33,427 nucleotides of DNA from Rhodoluna sp. (GCA_030832605.1 JAURIU010000008.1:1-33427), one strand, 5' to 3'. Positions 1 to 10,003 are shown, numbered from the stretch's first letter. Numbers and translations are program-made. The notes: generated by a model from the sequence alone, not told the origin.

Positions 1-54
1 CACGCCGAACACTAGCCCGACGAGCAGGCCGATGCAGAAGGCTGCGATGGTCAT
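1..54 (-). CDS. 5' end of a truncated membrane-protein CDS (MTIAAFCIGLLVGLVFGV...)
   Basis: ATG at 54..52 overlaps the prs stop codon (ATGA); open to the window edge; hydrophobic N-terminus. Only 18 codons visible. Confidence 0.5.
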   Translation of the reverse strand, partial: MTIAAFCIGLLVGLVFGV

Positions 55-1085
55 GCCTTCTTGAACGCGCCGACCTGATTGAACAGGTTCACGACTACGC
101 CCACCACGTTCTGGACGGTCGGCCACAGTGAGTTGACCGAGTCGTCGTCGAATACCGCGCTTATGGCTTTGGCAATCAGCGGAGCAATCGAGAGAACCAC
201 GAGCTTGTCGAACTGCTTATCTGGGCCAACCGGAAGGGTGTTGGTAACAACTACCGCGTCAACGGCTTCGCTTGAAAGGCGCTCAACCGCTGGGTCAGAG
301 AAGATGGCGTGGGTTGCTGCCACGATCACTCGAGCTGCGCCATTCTTTTTGAGAGCTGCGGCGGCTGCCACGATGGTGCCGGCGGTGTCGATCATGTCGT
401 CAACCAGCAAACAGGTGCGGCCTTCCACGTCACCGACGAGTTCGTGCGCGGTGACCTGGTTCGGAACATCCGGGTCGCGACGTTTGTGAACAATCGCTAG
501 AGGTGCGCCGAGACGATCGGCCCAAATGTCGGCAACTCGAACGCGGCCCGAGTCCGGCGAAACAACGGTTAGTGGCTCGTTACCCCAATTGGCGGCAACA
601 TAATCGCAAAGCATTGGCAGAGCCCAAAGGTGGTCGACAGGGCCGTCGAAAAAACCCTGAATCTGAGGTGTGTGAAGGTCGACCGAAATGAGGCGATTTG
701 CACCAGCGGCCTTGTAAAGGTCGGTGACCAAGCGGGCCGAGATTGGCTCGCGACCCTTGTGCTTCTTGTCTTGACGGGCGTAAGGAAAAAATGGTGAGAC
801 AACGGTGATTCGCTTTGCCGAGGCACGCTTTAGGGCATCGACCATAAGCAGCTGCTCCATTAGCCAGTGGTTGACCGGTGCAGGGTGAGCTTGAATCACG
901 AAGGCGTCGACACCGCGAACACTCTCTTCGAAACGAACAAAGGTTTCGCCGCTGGCAAAGTCGTAAGCGGTGGTTGGAACCAGTTCGGTTCCAAGAAGTT
1001 CAGCAATCTCGAGCGCTAGACCCTGGTGAGCGCGGCCACTAAGTAGTGCGAGTCTTTTTCGACCGGTGATTGTGATTTCGCTCAA
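51..1085 (-). CDS. prs: Ribose-phosphate pyrophosphokinase
   Basis: Motifs RQDKKHKGREPISARLVTDLYKAAGANRLISVDLHTPQIQGFFDGPVDHL and VDDMIDTAGT (PRPP-binding loop). ORF track opens at 1181, but TTG at 1085 (LSEITITGRKRLALL) with upstream GGGAG, just after the glmU stop, is the likelier start. Confidence 0.93.
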   Translation of the reverse strand: MSEITITGRKRLALLSGRAHQGLALEIAELLGTELVPTTAYDFASGETFVRFEESVRGVDAFVIQAHPAPVNHWLMEQLLMVDALKRASAKRITVVSPFFPYARQDKKHKGREPISARLVTDLYKAAGANRLISVDLHTPQIQGFFDGPVDHLWALPMLCDYVAANWGNEPLTVVSPDSGRVRVADIWADRLGAPLAIVHKRRDPDVPNQVTAHELVGDVEGRTCLLVDDMIDTAGTIVAAAAALKKNGAARVIVAATHAIFSDPAVERLSSEAVDAVVVTNTLPVGPDKQFDKLVVLSIAPLIAKAISAVFDDDSVNSLWPTVQNVVGVVVNLFNQVGAFKKA

Positions 1086-1104
1086 CTTATTGGCTCCCGT
1101 TTTG

Positions 1105-2535
1105 TTATTTCTGGTTTTTTGCTGACTCGGCAGCCGCGGCTGCTTTTGAACCAGGACGTTTGTCGAGAACCCAATCGGCAATGTTGCGTTGCGGGGCCAC
1201 GTTCATTGCGAGCGCACCCGGCTCTACATCTTTGCGTACTGCAGTTCCCGCAGCCGTATAGGCTCCATCACCAATAGTAATAGGGGCGACGAAGACATTA
1301 TGCGACCCGGTTTTCACGTGCGAACCGATGATGCTGCGATGTTTTTCTACGCCGTCGTAATTAGCGAAAATCGTTCCGGCACCGATGTTCGAATGCTCAC
1401 CAATCTCGGCGTCGCCAACATAAGAAAGGTGCGGAATCTTGCTTCCAGCACCGATTTTTGCATTCTTGGTTTCGACGAATGTGCCAATTTTGCCGCCGGC
1501 ACCTATTTCTGTTCCCGGGCGAAGGTAGGCAAATGGGCCAACGCTGGCATCGTCACCGATGATCGACGAATTGACGTGCGACTTCACCACGGATGCTCGC
1601 GCACCAACCTGAGCGTCAACCAAAACTACTTCTGGCCCAATGCTCGCGCCTTCGGCAACCGTGGTCATGCCGTGCAGCATGGTGCCCGGCAGCAGTGTTA
1701 CGTCTTGACCAAGTGAAACGGTTACGTCGATCCAGGTAGAGGCCGGGTCGAGAATCGTCACCCCCGCCATCATCCACGCTTCACATATGCGCCAGTTAAG
1801 TTCGGCGCTCACTTCGGCAAGCTGAACTCGGTCGTTGATGCCGGCAACCTGCCAGTTGTCTTCGACTGCGAGTGCCTGAACCTTGTGGCCCGCTTGTAAG
1901 GCAACCGAAACAACGTCGGTTAGGTACTTTTCGCCCTGCGCGTTCGCGGCACCAACATGGCCAAGTGCAGAACGCAAAACGGTCGAATCGAAAACATAAA
2001 CGCCGGCATTCACTTCGGCTATCTCGAGCTGAGCTTCGGTGGCATCTTTGTGCTCGACGATGGTCTGCAATTCGTCATCTTCGCTGCGAACAATACGCCC
2101 GTATCCGGTTGGGTCGTCGGCGATGCTCGAGAGAACCGAGACCGCGTATCCGCCATCAAGGTGGGCTTCGATTAGCGCCTCGAGGGTTGAAACCTCGAGT
2201 AGCGGCACGTCACCGCTGGTAACCACAACTGCCCCGTTGAAATCGCTCGGTAGAGCATCCAAGCCGCATTCGACAGCTCGGCCGGTGCCAGGCTGGTGGT
2301 CTTGCTCGGCCCATTTTGCGTTTGGGTAGAAAGTTTCGATGTAAGCAGCGATTTGGTCGCGTTCGTGGCGAATAATCGGCACAACATGAGCTGCACCTAG
2401 AGCATTTGCGGTTGAGAGAACGTGGCCAAGCATCGGAAGGCCGGCGATTTCGTGCATAACTTTAGGTTTGCCCGACTTCATTCGAGTTCCTTCACCGGCA
2501 GCCAGAACGATCACAGCCAAGTGCTTCTCGGTCAT
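1105..2535 (-). CDS. glmU: Bifunctional UDP-N-acetylglucosamine pyrophosphorylase / glucosamine-1-P acetyltransferase
   Basis: N-terminal VIVLAAGEGTRMKSGKPKVMHEIAG; C-terminal left-handed beta-helix hexapeptides; ATG at 2535 preceded by GGAGAG. Confidence 0.95.
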   Translation of the reverse strand: MTEKHLAVIVLAAGEGTRMKSGKPKVMHEIAGLPMLGHVLSTANALGAAHVVPIIRHERDQIAAYIETFYPNAKWAEQDHQPGTGRAVECGLDALPSDFNGAVVVTSGDVPLLEVSTLEALIEAHLDGGYAVSVLSSIADDPTGYGRIVRSEDDELQTIVEHKDATEAQLEIAEVNAGVYVFDSTVLRSALGHVGAANAQGEKYLTDVVSVALQAGHKVQALAVEDNWQVAGINDRVQLAEVSAELNWRICEAWMMAGVTILDPASTWIDVTVSLGQDVTLLPGTMLHGMTTVAEGASIGPEVVLVDAQVGARASVVKSHVNSSIIGDDASVGPFAYLRPGTEIGAGGKIGTFVETKNAKIGAGSKIPHLSYVGDAEIGEHSNIGAGTIFANYDGVEKHRSIIGSHVKTGSHNVFVAPITIGDGAYTAAGTAVRKDVEPGALAMNVAPQRNIADWVLDKRPGSKAAAAAESAKNQK

Positions 2536-2560
2536 CGCTCTCCTACTCTCGGTTGGATTG

Positions 2561-2631
2561 CTGGCCCACCAGGACTCGAACCTAGACAAACGCCTCCAAA
2601 GGGCGTGGTGCTGCCATTACACCATGGGCCA
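2561..2631 (-). tRNA. tRNA-Gln (anticodon TTG)
   Basis: Minus strand TGGCCCATGGTGTAATGGCAGCACCACGCCCTTTGGAGGCGTTTGTCTAGGTTCGAGTCCTGGTGGGCCAG; 7-bp acceptor, anticodon loop CTTTGGA, T loop TTCGAGT; CCA not encoded. Confidence 0.95.
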
Positions 2632-2676
2632 ACGTCGACGACTTTGAAAGTCTCCAACGCTATAAGTCTGCCAGAT

Positions 2677-4503
2677 TTAGCTGAGCAACTCGGATGTTTC
2701 TAGCCACTCAATCTCTAAAGATTCGCGTTTTTCGTTCAAATCGCTCTGGCGTTCAACCAATTTTGCCAAGCCGTCGTAATCGCTCTGGTCGTGAACCGCC
2801 ATATCGGCGTGTAATGCGGCTTCTTCGGCGCTGAGCTTTTCGAGCGCGCGTTCGATGCGGGCCAGGTTCTTCTCGGCGTCGCGCAACGCTGCACCACTGA
2901 GCTTGGCGGGTGCGGGTGAATCGTTCGCGGCGGGTTCGGCAACAGCATCCGCGTTGCTATCTGCGTTGGTCGGGTGGTTCTTTGCGCCACCGCCCAAGCT
3001 AGCCGCGCGCAGAGCGAGGTATTGGTCTACTCCCCCGGTCAGGTGGCGCAGTCGCAGGTCGCCCATGAGTGCGTATTGGTCGTCGGTCACACGCTCGAGC
3101 AGGTAGCGGTCGTGGCTGACCACGATTAGCGTGCCCGGCCAGCCATCGAGCAGGTCTTCCATGGCGGCGAGAATGTCGGTGTCGAGGTCGTTGGTTGGTT
3201 CGTCGAGAATCAGCACGTTGGGCTCACCAAAAAGTAGGCGCAAGAATTGCAACTTGCGGCGCTGACCACCCGAAAGGTCTTCGATCGGGGTTTGCAATTG
3301 CGCCTGGCTGAAGCCAAGTTGCTCAACAAGTTGGCTCACGCTGACTTCTTTTTTGTCGACGTTGAACGAGGTTTTTTCGCGGGCGAGCAGTTGAAAAATT
3401 CGCTCGCCGTGAAACTCGTCGAGTTCGCGCACGTCTTGGCTCAAGATCGCGATCTTGACGGTCTTACCTAGCTTCACGCGCCCCTTGGTTGGGCTCAACT
3501 CACCCTGAATCAGTCGCAGCAGCGTGGTTTTGCCGGCACCGTTCACGCCGACCAGGCCAACACGATCGCCAGGGCCCAAACGCCAGGTGACATCGTGCAG
3601 CAGCTCGAGTCCGTCGATCGAGTAGCTCAGGTTTTCGACATCGATCACGTCTTTGCCGAGTCTCGCGGTGGCCAGCTTCGACAAGGCAACCCGGTCACGC
3701 GGGGCGGGCTCGTTCGCTATAAGTTCGGCGGCAGCATCCATGCGAAATTTCGGCTTGGTTGTGCGGGCAGGGGCACCACGCCCAAGCCAAGCCAACTCTT
3801 TGCGCAGCGTGTTCTGGCGGCGCGATTCACTCGCCGCAGCACTTCGCGAACGCTCGTTTCGCTGCAAAATGTAGGCGGCGTAACCGCCCTCGAACGGCTC
3901 GATTTGTCCGCCGTAAACCTCCCAGGTGTAGTTGCAAACCGCGTCTAGAAACCAGCGATCGTGAGTCACAACGACGAGACCACCGGCAGTTTTGCTCCAG
4001 CGGTCATTGAGGTGCTTGGCGAGCCAGGCTACGCCTTCGACATCGAGGTGGTTGGTAGGTTCATCGAGCATCACGATGTCGAGGTCTTGCACCAGAAGCG
4101 CGGCTAGGGCCACACGACGACGCTGGCCACCGCTTAGCTCATCGACCAGCTGATTCCAGTCGAGGTCGTTGAGTAGGCCAGAAATCACATCGCGGACGCG
4201 TGCGTCACCGGCCCAAACGTGCTCGGGTGTGTGACCAACAACTGCAGCACCAATCGTGAGCGAGCCGTCGAGCACATCACCTTGGTCGAGTAACCCGATT
4301 CGAATGCCGCCGCGATGAGTGACACGACCCGAGTCGACTTCTAGGCGTTTTGCCAGAACCTTGAGCAGCGTTGATTTGCCATCGCCGTTCGCGCCAACTA
4401 CGCCAATTCGGTCGCCCTCGTTGATGCCGATGGTTACGCCGCTGAAAACCTCTTTGGTCGGAAAAGCGAGCCTGATATCTTCACCGCCTAGCAAGTGGGC
4501 CAA
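2677..4503 (-). CDS. ABC-F family ATP-binding protein (Uup/EttA-like, duplicated NBDs)
   Basis: Two Walker A motifs (GANGDGKSTLLK, GVNGAGKTTLLR), two LSGGQRRR/K signatures, two LDEPTNHLD/NDLD motifs, C-terminal coiled coil; no TM domain. Confidence 0.93.
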   Translation of the reverse strand: MAHLLGGEDIRLAFPTKEVFSGVTIGINEGDRIGVVGANGDGKSTLLKVLAKRLEVDSGRVTHRGGIRIGLLDQGDVLDGSLTIGAAVVGHTPEHVWAGDARVRDVISGLLNDLDWNQLVDELSGGQRRRVALAALLVQDLDIVMLDEPTNHLDVEGVAWLAKHLNDRWSKTAGGLVVVTHDRWFLDAVCNYTWEVYGGQIEPFEGGYAAYILQRNERSRSAAASESRRQNTLRKELAWLGRGAPARTTKPKFRMDAAAELIANEPAPRDRVALSKLATARLGKDVIDVENLSYSIDGLELLHDVTWRLGPGDRVGLVGVNGAGKTTLLRLIQGELSPTKGRVKLGKTVKIAILSQDVRELDEFHGERIFQLLAREKTSFNVDKKEVSVSQLVEQLGFSQAQLQTPIEDLSGGQRRKLQFLRLLFGEPNVLILDEPTNDLDTDILAAMEDLLDGWPGTLIVVSHDRYLLERVTDDQYALMGDLRLRHLTGGVDQYLALRAASLGGGAKNHPTNADSNADAVAEPAANDSPAPAKLSGAALRDAEKNLARIERALEKLSAEEAALHADMAVHDQSDYDGLAKLVERQSDLNEKRESLEIEWLETSELLS

Positions 4504-4507
4504 GTCG

Positions 4508-5443
4508 TTATTCGCTCTCTAGTTGTGCACCGAGCGGGCTGGTGCTGGTGGCGAATGAGTCGAAGTTCGCCTCGCGAAGTTTTGCGACGAGTTCGGTCGC
4601 CGCCTGCTCACTGGCAACCAGTGCCGCAACCGTTGGGCCCGACCCCGAAACAAATGCTCGAAGCGCGCCATACTTTTCGGCGGTCGCCAGGGTGAGTTCA
4701 AGCTCGGGCTGAAGTGCAAGCGCCGCCGGCTCTAGATCGTTGTGAATCAACTTGGCGATTTGCTCGATGTTGCCTTCGGCAAGAGCCGCAATAAGTGCGC
4801 TCGGATGCTCGGGCGACCCGACCTCGTGTGGGTCAACCCCCGCCTGCTCACGTTGCCGGTCGAGCTCGGCATAAACCTTTGGCGTGCTCAAGCCGGTGCG
4901 GCTCGAGATCATCACAAAGTGAAGTTCGGCACCCAGCGCCAGTCGCTCGAGGCGATCACCGCGACCAAGCCCGAGCGCAGTGCCGCCATGCATACAAAAC
5001 GGCACATCGGCACCGAGGCGACGTGACTGAAACTGCAGAGCTTCGATAGACAGGTCTAACCCAAACTTTTCGGCAGCGGCCAAGAACGCTGCGGCAGCAT
5101 CGGCACTGCCACCGGCCATTCCACCGGCAACGGGAATCTGCTTTGAAATTTTTATGTCGAGCGCACGAGGGGTATCGAGGGCAGCCAGCTCGGCGGCCAA
5201 GAGGCTTGCTTTGACCACGAGGTTCGATTCATCGGTTGGCACAAGCTCGAGTTGCTCAGCTGCGATGGTGCCAGCCACCGCGATGCTCCAGGCCGCATCC
5301 TTCGAGCGTGACACTGTTACGCGTTCGCGAAGGTTCAGTGCTTGATAAATACTCACGACGTCGTGGTAGCCGTCGAAATCAAGCGCACCAACGCCAAAGT
5401 GCAGATTAACTTTGCCAGGGGCTGAGGCAATCACTGTGCGCAC
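4508..5443 (-). CDS. ispE: 4-diphosphocytidyl-2-C-methyl-D-erythritol kinase
   Basis: ASAPGKVNLHFGVG and PVAGGMAGGSADAAAAFLA GHMP-kinase motifs, GSGPTVAAL. Likely GTG start at 5443 (VRTVIASAPGK), adjacent to the upstream stop at 5447..5445. Confidence 0.92.
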   Translation of the reverse strand: MRTVIASAPGKVNLHFGVGALDFDGYHDVVSIYQALNLRERVTVSRSKDAAWSIAVAGTIAAEQLELVPTDESNLVVKASLLAAELAALDTPRALDIKISKQIPVAGGMAGGSADAAAAFLAAAEKFGLDLSIEALQFQSRRLGADVPFCMHGGTALGLGRGDRLERLALGAELHFVMISSRTGLSTPKVYAELDRQREQAGVDPHEVGSPEHPSALIAALAEGNIEQIAKLIHNDLEPAALALQPELELTLATAEKYGALRAFVSGSGPTVAALVASEQAATELVAKLREANFDSFATSTSPLGAQLESE

Positions 5444-5444
5444 G

Positions 5445-5741
5445 CTAACCACCGAACCTTGCCACGAGCTCGGCTCGACGAGCATCCCAGTAATTTTTCC
5501 AAAAACTCAACTGCTCTTGGGTTTGGCATAGATCGTGCAAAACAAGGAGCGTGCATAAGTCGGCATTCTCAGCCTCGATCGAGATGGTCACACGCGTTGC
5601 ATCGTCGAAAGAAAGGGCCACGCGCGACTCTTTGCGTACCAACATGCGCGGATGCTCAGCCGCAGGCCATTGAGCCAAATCACCAAGCGCGGCGAATATG
5701 CGGGCAGCCGAAGCGTTGAGCGAAAGCTCGAAATCGAGCAT
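5445..5741 (-). CDS. Small (~98 aa) hypothetical protein, possibly SRPBCC/START-like
   Basis: In-frame ATG at 5741 after the rsmA stop; MLDFELSLNASAARIFAALGDLAQWPAAEH... resembles the N-terminal helix/strand start of SRPBCC proteins; fits tightly between rsmA and ispE. Confidence 0.6.
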   Translation of the reverse strand: MLDFELSLNASAARIFAALGDLAQWPAAEHPRMLVRKESRVALSFDDATRVTISIEAENADLCTLLVLHDLCQTQEQLSFWKNYWDARRAELVARFGG

Positions 5742-5787
5742 GAGAATGTGACGGTTGCGGCCAACCGGCTCTGATTGCGCGGAGTGC

Positions 5788-6642
5788 CTACCCACGAGCC
5801 CTCGCAATCGAAACAAACTGCTCGATGGTGAGTTCTTCGCCACGGGCTTGCGGTGAGATTCCAGCGGCAACCAGCGCGACCTCGGCCTCTGCAGGTGAAC
5901 CAGCCCAACTGGCCAGCGACTGGCGCATGGTCTTGCGGCGCTGACCAAAAGCTGCGTCGATCACTGCAAAGGTAGATTCGCGCAGAGCCTCGGAGTCGAT
6001 TGGGGTGGCGTGTCGCTCGAAATAGACCAGCGCCGAATCAACATTTGGAACCGGCCAAAAAATGGTTCGGCCAACATTACCGGCCAGAGCGGCCGAGCCA
6101 TACCAAGCGAGCTTTGCGCTCGGCGCGCCATAAACCTTCGAGCCTGGCTTGGCAGCGAGTCGGTGAGCGACCTCGGCCTGCACCAAGACCAGCCCCTTGT
6201 TGATTGAGCCGAAGCGCTCTATGAAATTCAGCAGCACCGGCACCGAAATGTTGTATGGCAAGTTAGCCACCAGCGCATCTGGTGCTTTTGGAAGTTCGGT
6301 GATGGTCATCGCATCGTGCGTGACCAGCTTGAAGTTCTTGCCGGGTGCGCGTTTGGCGATGGTCTGCTCAAGGGCCGCGGCCATCTTGGCATCGATCTCG
6401 ACCGAGATCACCGAGTCGGCAACCTCGAGCAACCCTAGAGTGAGCGAGCCGAGGCCTGGGCCAATTTCAACAACGCACTCGTTACCGGTGAGTTTGGCAG
6501 CTGCCACAATGCGGCGAATGGTGTTTGGGTCGGTGACAAAGTTTTGGCCAAGCTTTTTCGTCGGCACCACTCCGAGGCGGTCGGCCAATTCACGGATGTC
6601 GCTACCGCCAAGCAACTCGACCACTAGAGACCCTCGCTCCAT
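5788..6642 (-). CDS. rsmA: 16S rRNA (adenine1518-N6/adenine1519-N6)-dimethyltransferase
   Basis: KKLGQNFVTDPNTIRRIV, VVEIGPGLGSLTLGLLE, VANLPYNISVPVL. Start could be GTG at 6624 (VVELLGG), overlapping the tatD stop. Confidence 0.94.
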   Translation of the reverse strand: MERGSLVVELLGGSDIRELADRLGVVPTKKLGQNFVTDPNTIRRIVAAAKLTGNECVVEIGPGLGSLTLGLLEVADSVISVEIDAKMAAALEQTIAKRAPGKNFKLVTHDAMTITELPKAPDALVANLPYNISVPVLLNFIERFGSINKGLVLVQAEVAHRLAAKPGSKVYGAPSAKLAWYGSAALAGNVGRTIFWPVPNVDSALVYFERHATPIDSEALRESTFAVIDAAFGQRRKTMRQSLASWAGSPAEAEVALVAAGISPQARGEELTIEQFVSIARARG

Positions 6643-7523
6643 GATCCATAGACGCGCACGGTGTTTTCGGCAAGCGCGCCCGCCATTTCGTTCTCATCTA
6701 GCCCACGCAGTTCGGCCATTTTGCGCACTGTGATCGGCACTAGGTATGAGGCGTTCGGACGTCCGCGATAAGGCTCCGGGGTTAAAAACGGTGCATCGGT
6801 CTCGACCAACAGCAGCTCTTTCGGCGCCCACTCTAGGCAATCACGCAAATGTTGGTTTCGTTTGATGGTGATGTTGCCGGCAAAGCTCATGTACCAACCC
6901 TGATTGGCACATTTTTTGGCAAAATCAAGGTCACCCGAATAGCAGTGCATGACGACTCGCTCTGGCGCACCAACCCGAAGCAGAGTTTCATAAACTTCGT
7001 CGTGCGCCTCACGGTCGTGAATCATCAAAGCGATGTTGTTTTCTTTGGCAATTCGAACGTGCTCTTCGAAAGAAAGTTGCTGAAGACCGAGTGATTCGTC
7101 GCCCTCGGTTCGATAAAAGTCCAAACCAGTTTCGCCAATGGCTCGCACCCGGGGTTGAGTGGCGAGCAACTCTATTTCGGCGATGGCTTCTCGAAGAGCA
7201 TCCTCGTTTTCATATAGCGGCGCTTCGTTCGGGTGCAGGGCGACAGCCGCCAGAACGCGCGGTTCGCGGGCCGCCAAGTTCGCCGACCAGATTGAAGATT
7301 CGAGGGTCACGCCAACCTGAACCACGCCCAAAATGCCGGCGCTGTTGGCCAGGTCTAATTGCTCGGATGCGCTGAGCGGATGCTCACCGTCGGCGAAATC
7401 GAAATGCGTGTGATTGTCATAGGTGCCGACTTCGAGTGGTTCGGGAAGCGGCGGGTAACGAAGGTCGCGCGGATTGCTCTCACCCTTGTCTCGGCGAGTG
7501 CGAAACGGAGCGTCTTCGCTCAT
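6624..7523 (-). CDS. tatD: TatD family metal-dependent hydrolase (DNase)
   Basis: DNHTHFDF, AIGETGLDFYRT, ALMIHDREAHDE, VMHCYSGD, LLVETDAPFLTPEPYRGRPN. ATG at 7523 overlaps the metG stop (TAATG). Confidence 0.92.
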   Translation of the reverse strand: MSEDAPFRTRRDKGESNPRDLRYPPLPEPLEVGTYDNHTHFDFADGEHPLSASEQLDLANSAGILGVVQVGVTLESSIWSANLAAREPRVLAAVALHPNEAPLYENEDALREAIAEIELLATQPRVRAIGETGLDFYRTEGDESLGLQQLSFEEHVRIAKENNIALMIHDREAHDEVYETLLRVGAPERVVMHCYSGDLDFAKKCANQGWYMSFAGNITIKRNQHLRDCLEWAPKELLLVETDAPFLTPEPYRGRPNASYLVPITVRKMAELRGLDENEMAGALAENTVRVYGSWSEGL

Positions 7524-9121
7524 TATTTGCCTTCGACGTCGGTTTCGATGCGTGGAAAGAGAATGTCGAGGTCGCCCACTTTTGTGCCGGCCGGTAGCTG
7601 ACCCCAGCGACCCGAGTCGGCAAGCGGCTGATCGGCAAGGTCGCCGATTTTGCCTTCGGTGAGTGCGGCCCAAAGTTTTGCGGTGGCTTTTGGCATAACC
7701 GGGGCGAGTGCGATGCTGAGCACGCGAAGCCCCTCAGCCGTGGTGTAGAGCACCGAGGCTAGACGATCGCGGTTTGCCTCGTCTTTGGCGAGCACCCAAG
7801 GCTCTGACACGGTGATGTAGTTGTTCAGTTCGTCGACCAGAGTCCACACGCTGCCGATTGCTTCGTGAATGGCGATTTCGTCAATGGCGGCATCGGCGGT
7901 TGCAACAGCCTTTTCGGCCACGGCCTGAATGGCAAGGTCAACTTCGTTATAACCAGCGGGCGCTGGAACGACACCGTCGAAATAGCGCTTGATCATGGCT
8001 AGCACGCGCGAGGCAAGGTTGCCTAGACCGTTCGCAAGTTCGCTTTGGTAGCGGGCCGAAAGGTCTTCCCACGAGAACGAACCATCAGAGCCGAACGCGA
8101 TTGCCTTCATGAAGTAATAGCGGAAAGCGTCTGAGCCGAAGGTGTCGGTGATTTGCGAAGGCGCAATACCGGTGAGCTTCGACTTCGACATTTTTTCGCC
8201 GCCGACGAGCAGCCAACCGTGACCGAACACCTGGTCTGCAGGCTTTAGCCCCGCTGCCATCAACATGGCTGGCCAGATTACGGCGTGAAAGCGCAGGATG
8301 TCTTTACCGACGACCTGCACCGATGCAGGCCAAAGCGACTCGAACTTGGCTTCGTCTTCGCCGTAGCCAATCGCGGTGATGTAGTTCAGCAGCGCGTCGA
8401 ACCAAACGTAGGTGATGTGCGAGTCGTCCCAAGGAATGTCAATTCCCCAGTCGAATTTTTCTTTCGAGCGCGAAATGGAAAGATCTTCGAGGCCTCGGCG
8501 AACGAACGCGACAACCTCGTTGCGAGCCGATTCGGGCTGAATGAACTTGGGGTTTTGCTCGTAGAAATCGAGCAGTGGCTGAGTGAAATCGCTCAGCTTG
8601 AAAAAGTAGTTGGTTTCTTGCAGGCGCTCGACCGGGCGGGTGTGAATGGCACAGACATCCTGGCCAGCGTATTCGCCTTCGCCCTCGATGAGGTCGGCTT
8701 CGGTTTTGTATTCTTCACAACCAACGCAGTAGTTACCCTCGTAAGAACCGCGGTAGATGAAGCCGGTGTCATAGAGGTGCTGCAAGAACTTCTGCACGTT
8801 TTTCTCGTGACGAGGTTCGGTGGTGCGAATGAAGTCTTGGTTGTCGATGTCGATGGTTTCAAGAAGTGGCAACCAGGCATCGTGAACAAGTTGGTCGGCC
8901 CAGGCCTTTGGGGTGCTGCCGTTGCCGACTGCGGTGCGAAGAATCTTTTCACCGTGCTCGTCGGTGCCGGTGAGCAAGAATGAGCCCTCGCCGCGCTGAC
9001 GGTGCCAGCGAGCCAACACGTCGGCCGCAACCTCGGTGTAGGCGTGACCGATGTGCGGAGCATCGTTCACATAGAAGATTGGGGTCGTTACGTAAAACGA
9101 CTTACCGGCTTGGCTGGGCAT
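7523..9121 (-). CDS. metG: Methionyl-tRNA synthetase
   Basis: FYVTTPIFYVNDAPHIGHAYTEVAADVLARWHR, KMSKSKLTG, Cys-rich zinc segment (CVGCEEYKTE). Confidence 0.96.
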   Translation of the reverse strand: MPSQAGKSFYVTTPIFYVNDAPHIGHAYTEVAADVLARWHRQRGEGSFLLTGTDEHGEKILRTAVGNGSTPKAWADQLVHDAWLPLLETIDIDNQDFIRTTEPRHEKNVQKFLQHLYDTGFIYRGSYEGNYCVGCEEYKTEADLIEGEGEYAGQDVCAIHTRPVERLQETNYFFKLSDFTQPLLDFYEQNPKFIQPESARNEVVAFVRRGLEDLSISRSKEKFDWGIDIPWDDSHITYVWFDALLNYITAIGYGEDEAKFESLWPASVQVVGKDILRFHAVIWPAMLMAAGLKPADQVFGHGWLLVGGEKMSKSKLTGIAPSQITDTFGSDAFRYYFMKAIAFGSDGSFSWEDLSARYQSELANGLGNLASRVLAMIKRYFDGVVPAPAGYNEVDLAIQAVAEKAVATADAAIDEIAIHEAIGSVWTLVDELNNYITVSEPWVLAKDEANRDRLASVLYTTAEGLRVLSIALAPVMPKATAKLWAALTEGKIGDLADQPLADSGRWGQLPAGTKVGDLDILFPRIETDVEGK

Positions 9122-9154
9122 TGTTCTAGTTTAAGGTCATTCGGCTGGGTTGGC

Positions 9155-9973
9155 TTATTTCTTGGCGTCGAGGCTCAGTTGATAGAGCACCGATTTGCTC
9201 ACGCCGTTCAGTTCGGCGATTTCGGCAACCGCATCTTTCATGCGAAGACCAGAGGCCTCGAGCTTGAGCACATCGGCAACCAGAGTCGAGACATCCTTGT
9301 TGGTCTTCACCGCTCCGGCCAAAACGAACACCATCTCGCCCTTTGGCTCGGTTTTCGTCCACTCGATTAGTTCGGCAAGAGTTCCGCGTTCGGTGTGCTC
9401 AAACTTCTTGGTCAGCTCTCGCGAAACGGTGGCCTGGCGATCGAGGCCAAAAACTTGTGCGGCGGCGGCCAAAGTATCACCGATTCGGTGCGGTGACTCG
9501 AAAAACACCATCGTGCGCATCTCGTCAACCAGCGCTTCAAAAACGCTCTTTCGTTCGGCATCTTTTCGCGGGGCGAACCCTTCGAAGGTGAAGCGGTCGG
9601 TGGCCAAACCAGAAACCGCGAGCGCAGCCAAAACCGCAGATGGGCCTGGAACAACGGTGATTTCAACCCCCGCGGCAACCGCCGCACGAACCAGCGCGAA
9701 GCCCGGGTCGCTGACCGTTGGCATTCCAGCGTCAGACACCAGCAACACATCACTTTCGAGCGCGATCGCAACAATCTGGTCGGCGCGCTCTAACTCGTTG
9801 TGCTCGTGCAGGCTGTAGAGCTTGGCCTTTAGTTTGACTCCGAGCAACCCGGCCAGTTTGGCGAGGCTTCGGGTGTCTTCGGCGGCAATGTGCTCGGCGG
9901 TGCTCAGATGCTCGACCAGGCGCGTCGAAGCGTCGCCCAGGTTGCCGATTGGTGTGGCTGCAATGATTAGCAC
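9155..9973 (-). CDS. rsmI: 16S rRNA (cytidine1402-2'-O)-methyltransferase
   Basis: LIIAATPIGNLGDASTRLVEHLSTAEHIAAEDTR, VSDAGMPTVSDPGF; GTG start at 9973. Confidence 0.94.
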   Translation of the reverse strand: MLIIAATPIGNLGDASTRLVEHLSTAEHIAAEDTRSLAKLAGLLGVKLKAKLYSLHEHNELERADQIVAIALESDVLLVSDAGMPTVSDPGFALVRAAVAAGVEITVVPGPSAVLAALAVSGLATDRFTFEGFAPRKDAERKSVFEALVDEMRTMVFFESPHRIGDTLAAAAQVFGLDRQATVSRELTKKFEHTERGTLAELIEWTKTEPKGEMVFVLAGAVKTNKDVSTLVADVLKLEASGLRMKDAVAEIAELNGVSKSVLYQLSLDAKK

Positions 9974-10003
9974 GCTCTATTGTCGCAAACTAGCATTGGC
10001 TTT

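Noticed and set aside
6197-6733. 178-aa plus-strand ORF opposite rsmA/tatD
   Set aside because: Spans the boundary of two conserved minus-strand genes; shadow ORF.
8285-8983. 232-aa plus-strand ORF opposite metG
   Set aside because: Shadow ORF antisense to strongly conserved MetRS; no recognisable domain and no SD/promoter.
9195-9818. 207-aa plus-strand ORF opposite rsmI
   Set aside because: Ser/Ala/Thr-rich codon-mirror translation of rsmI; typical antisense artefact.
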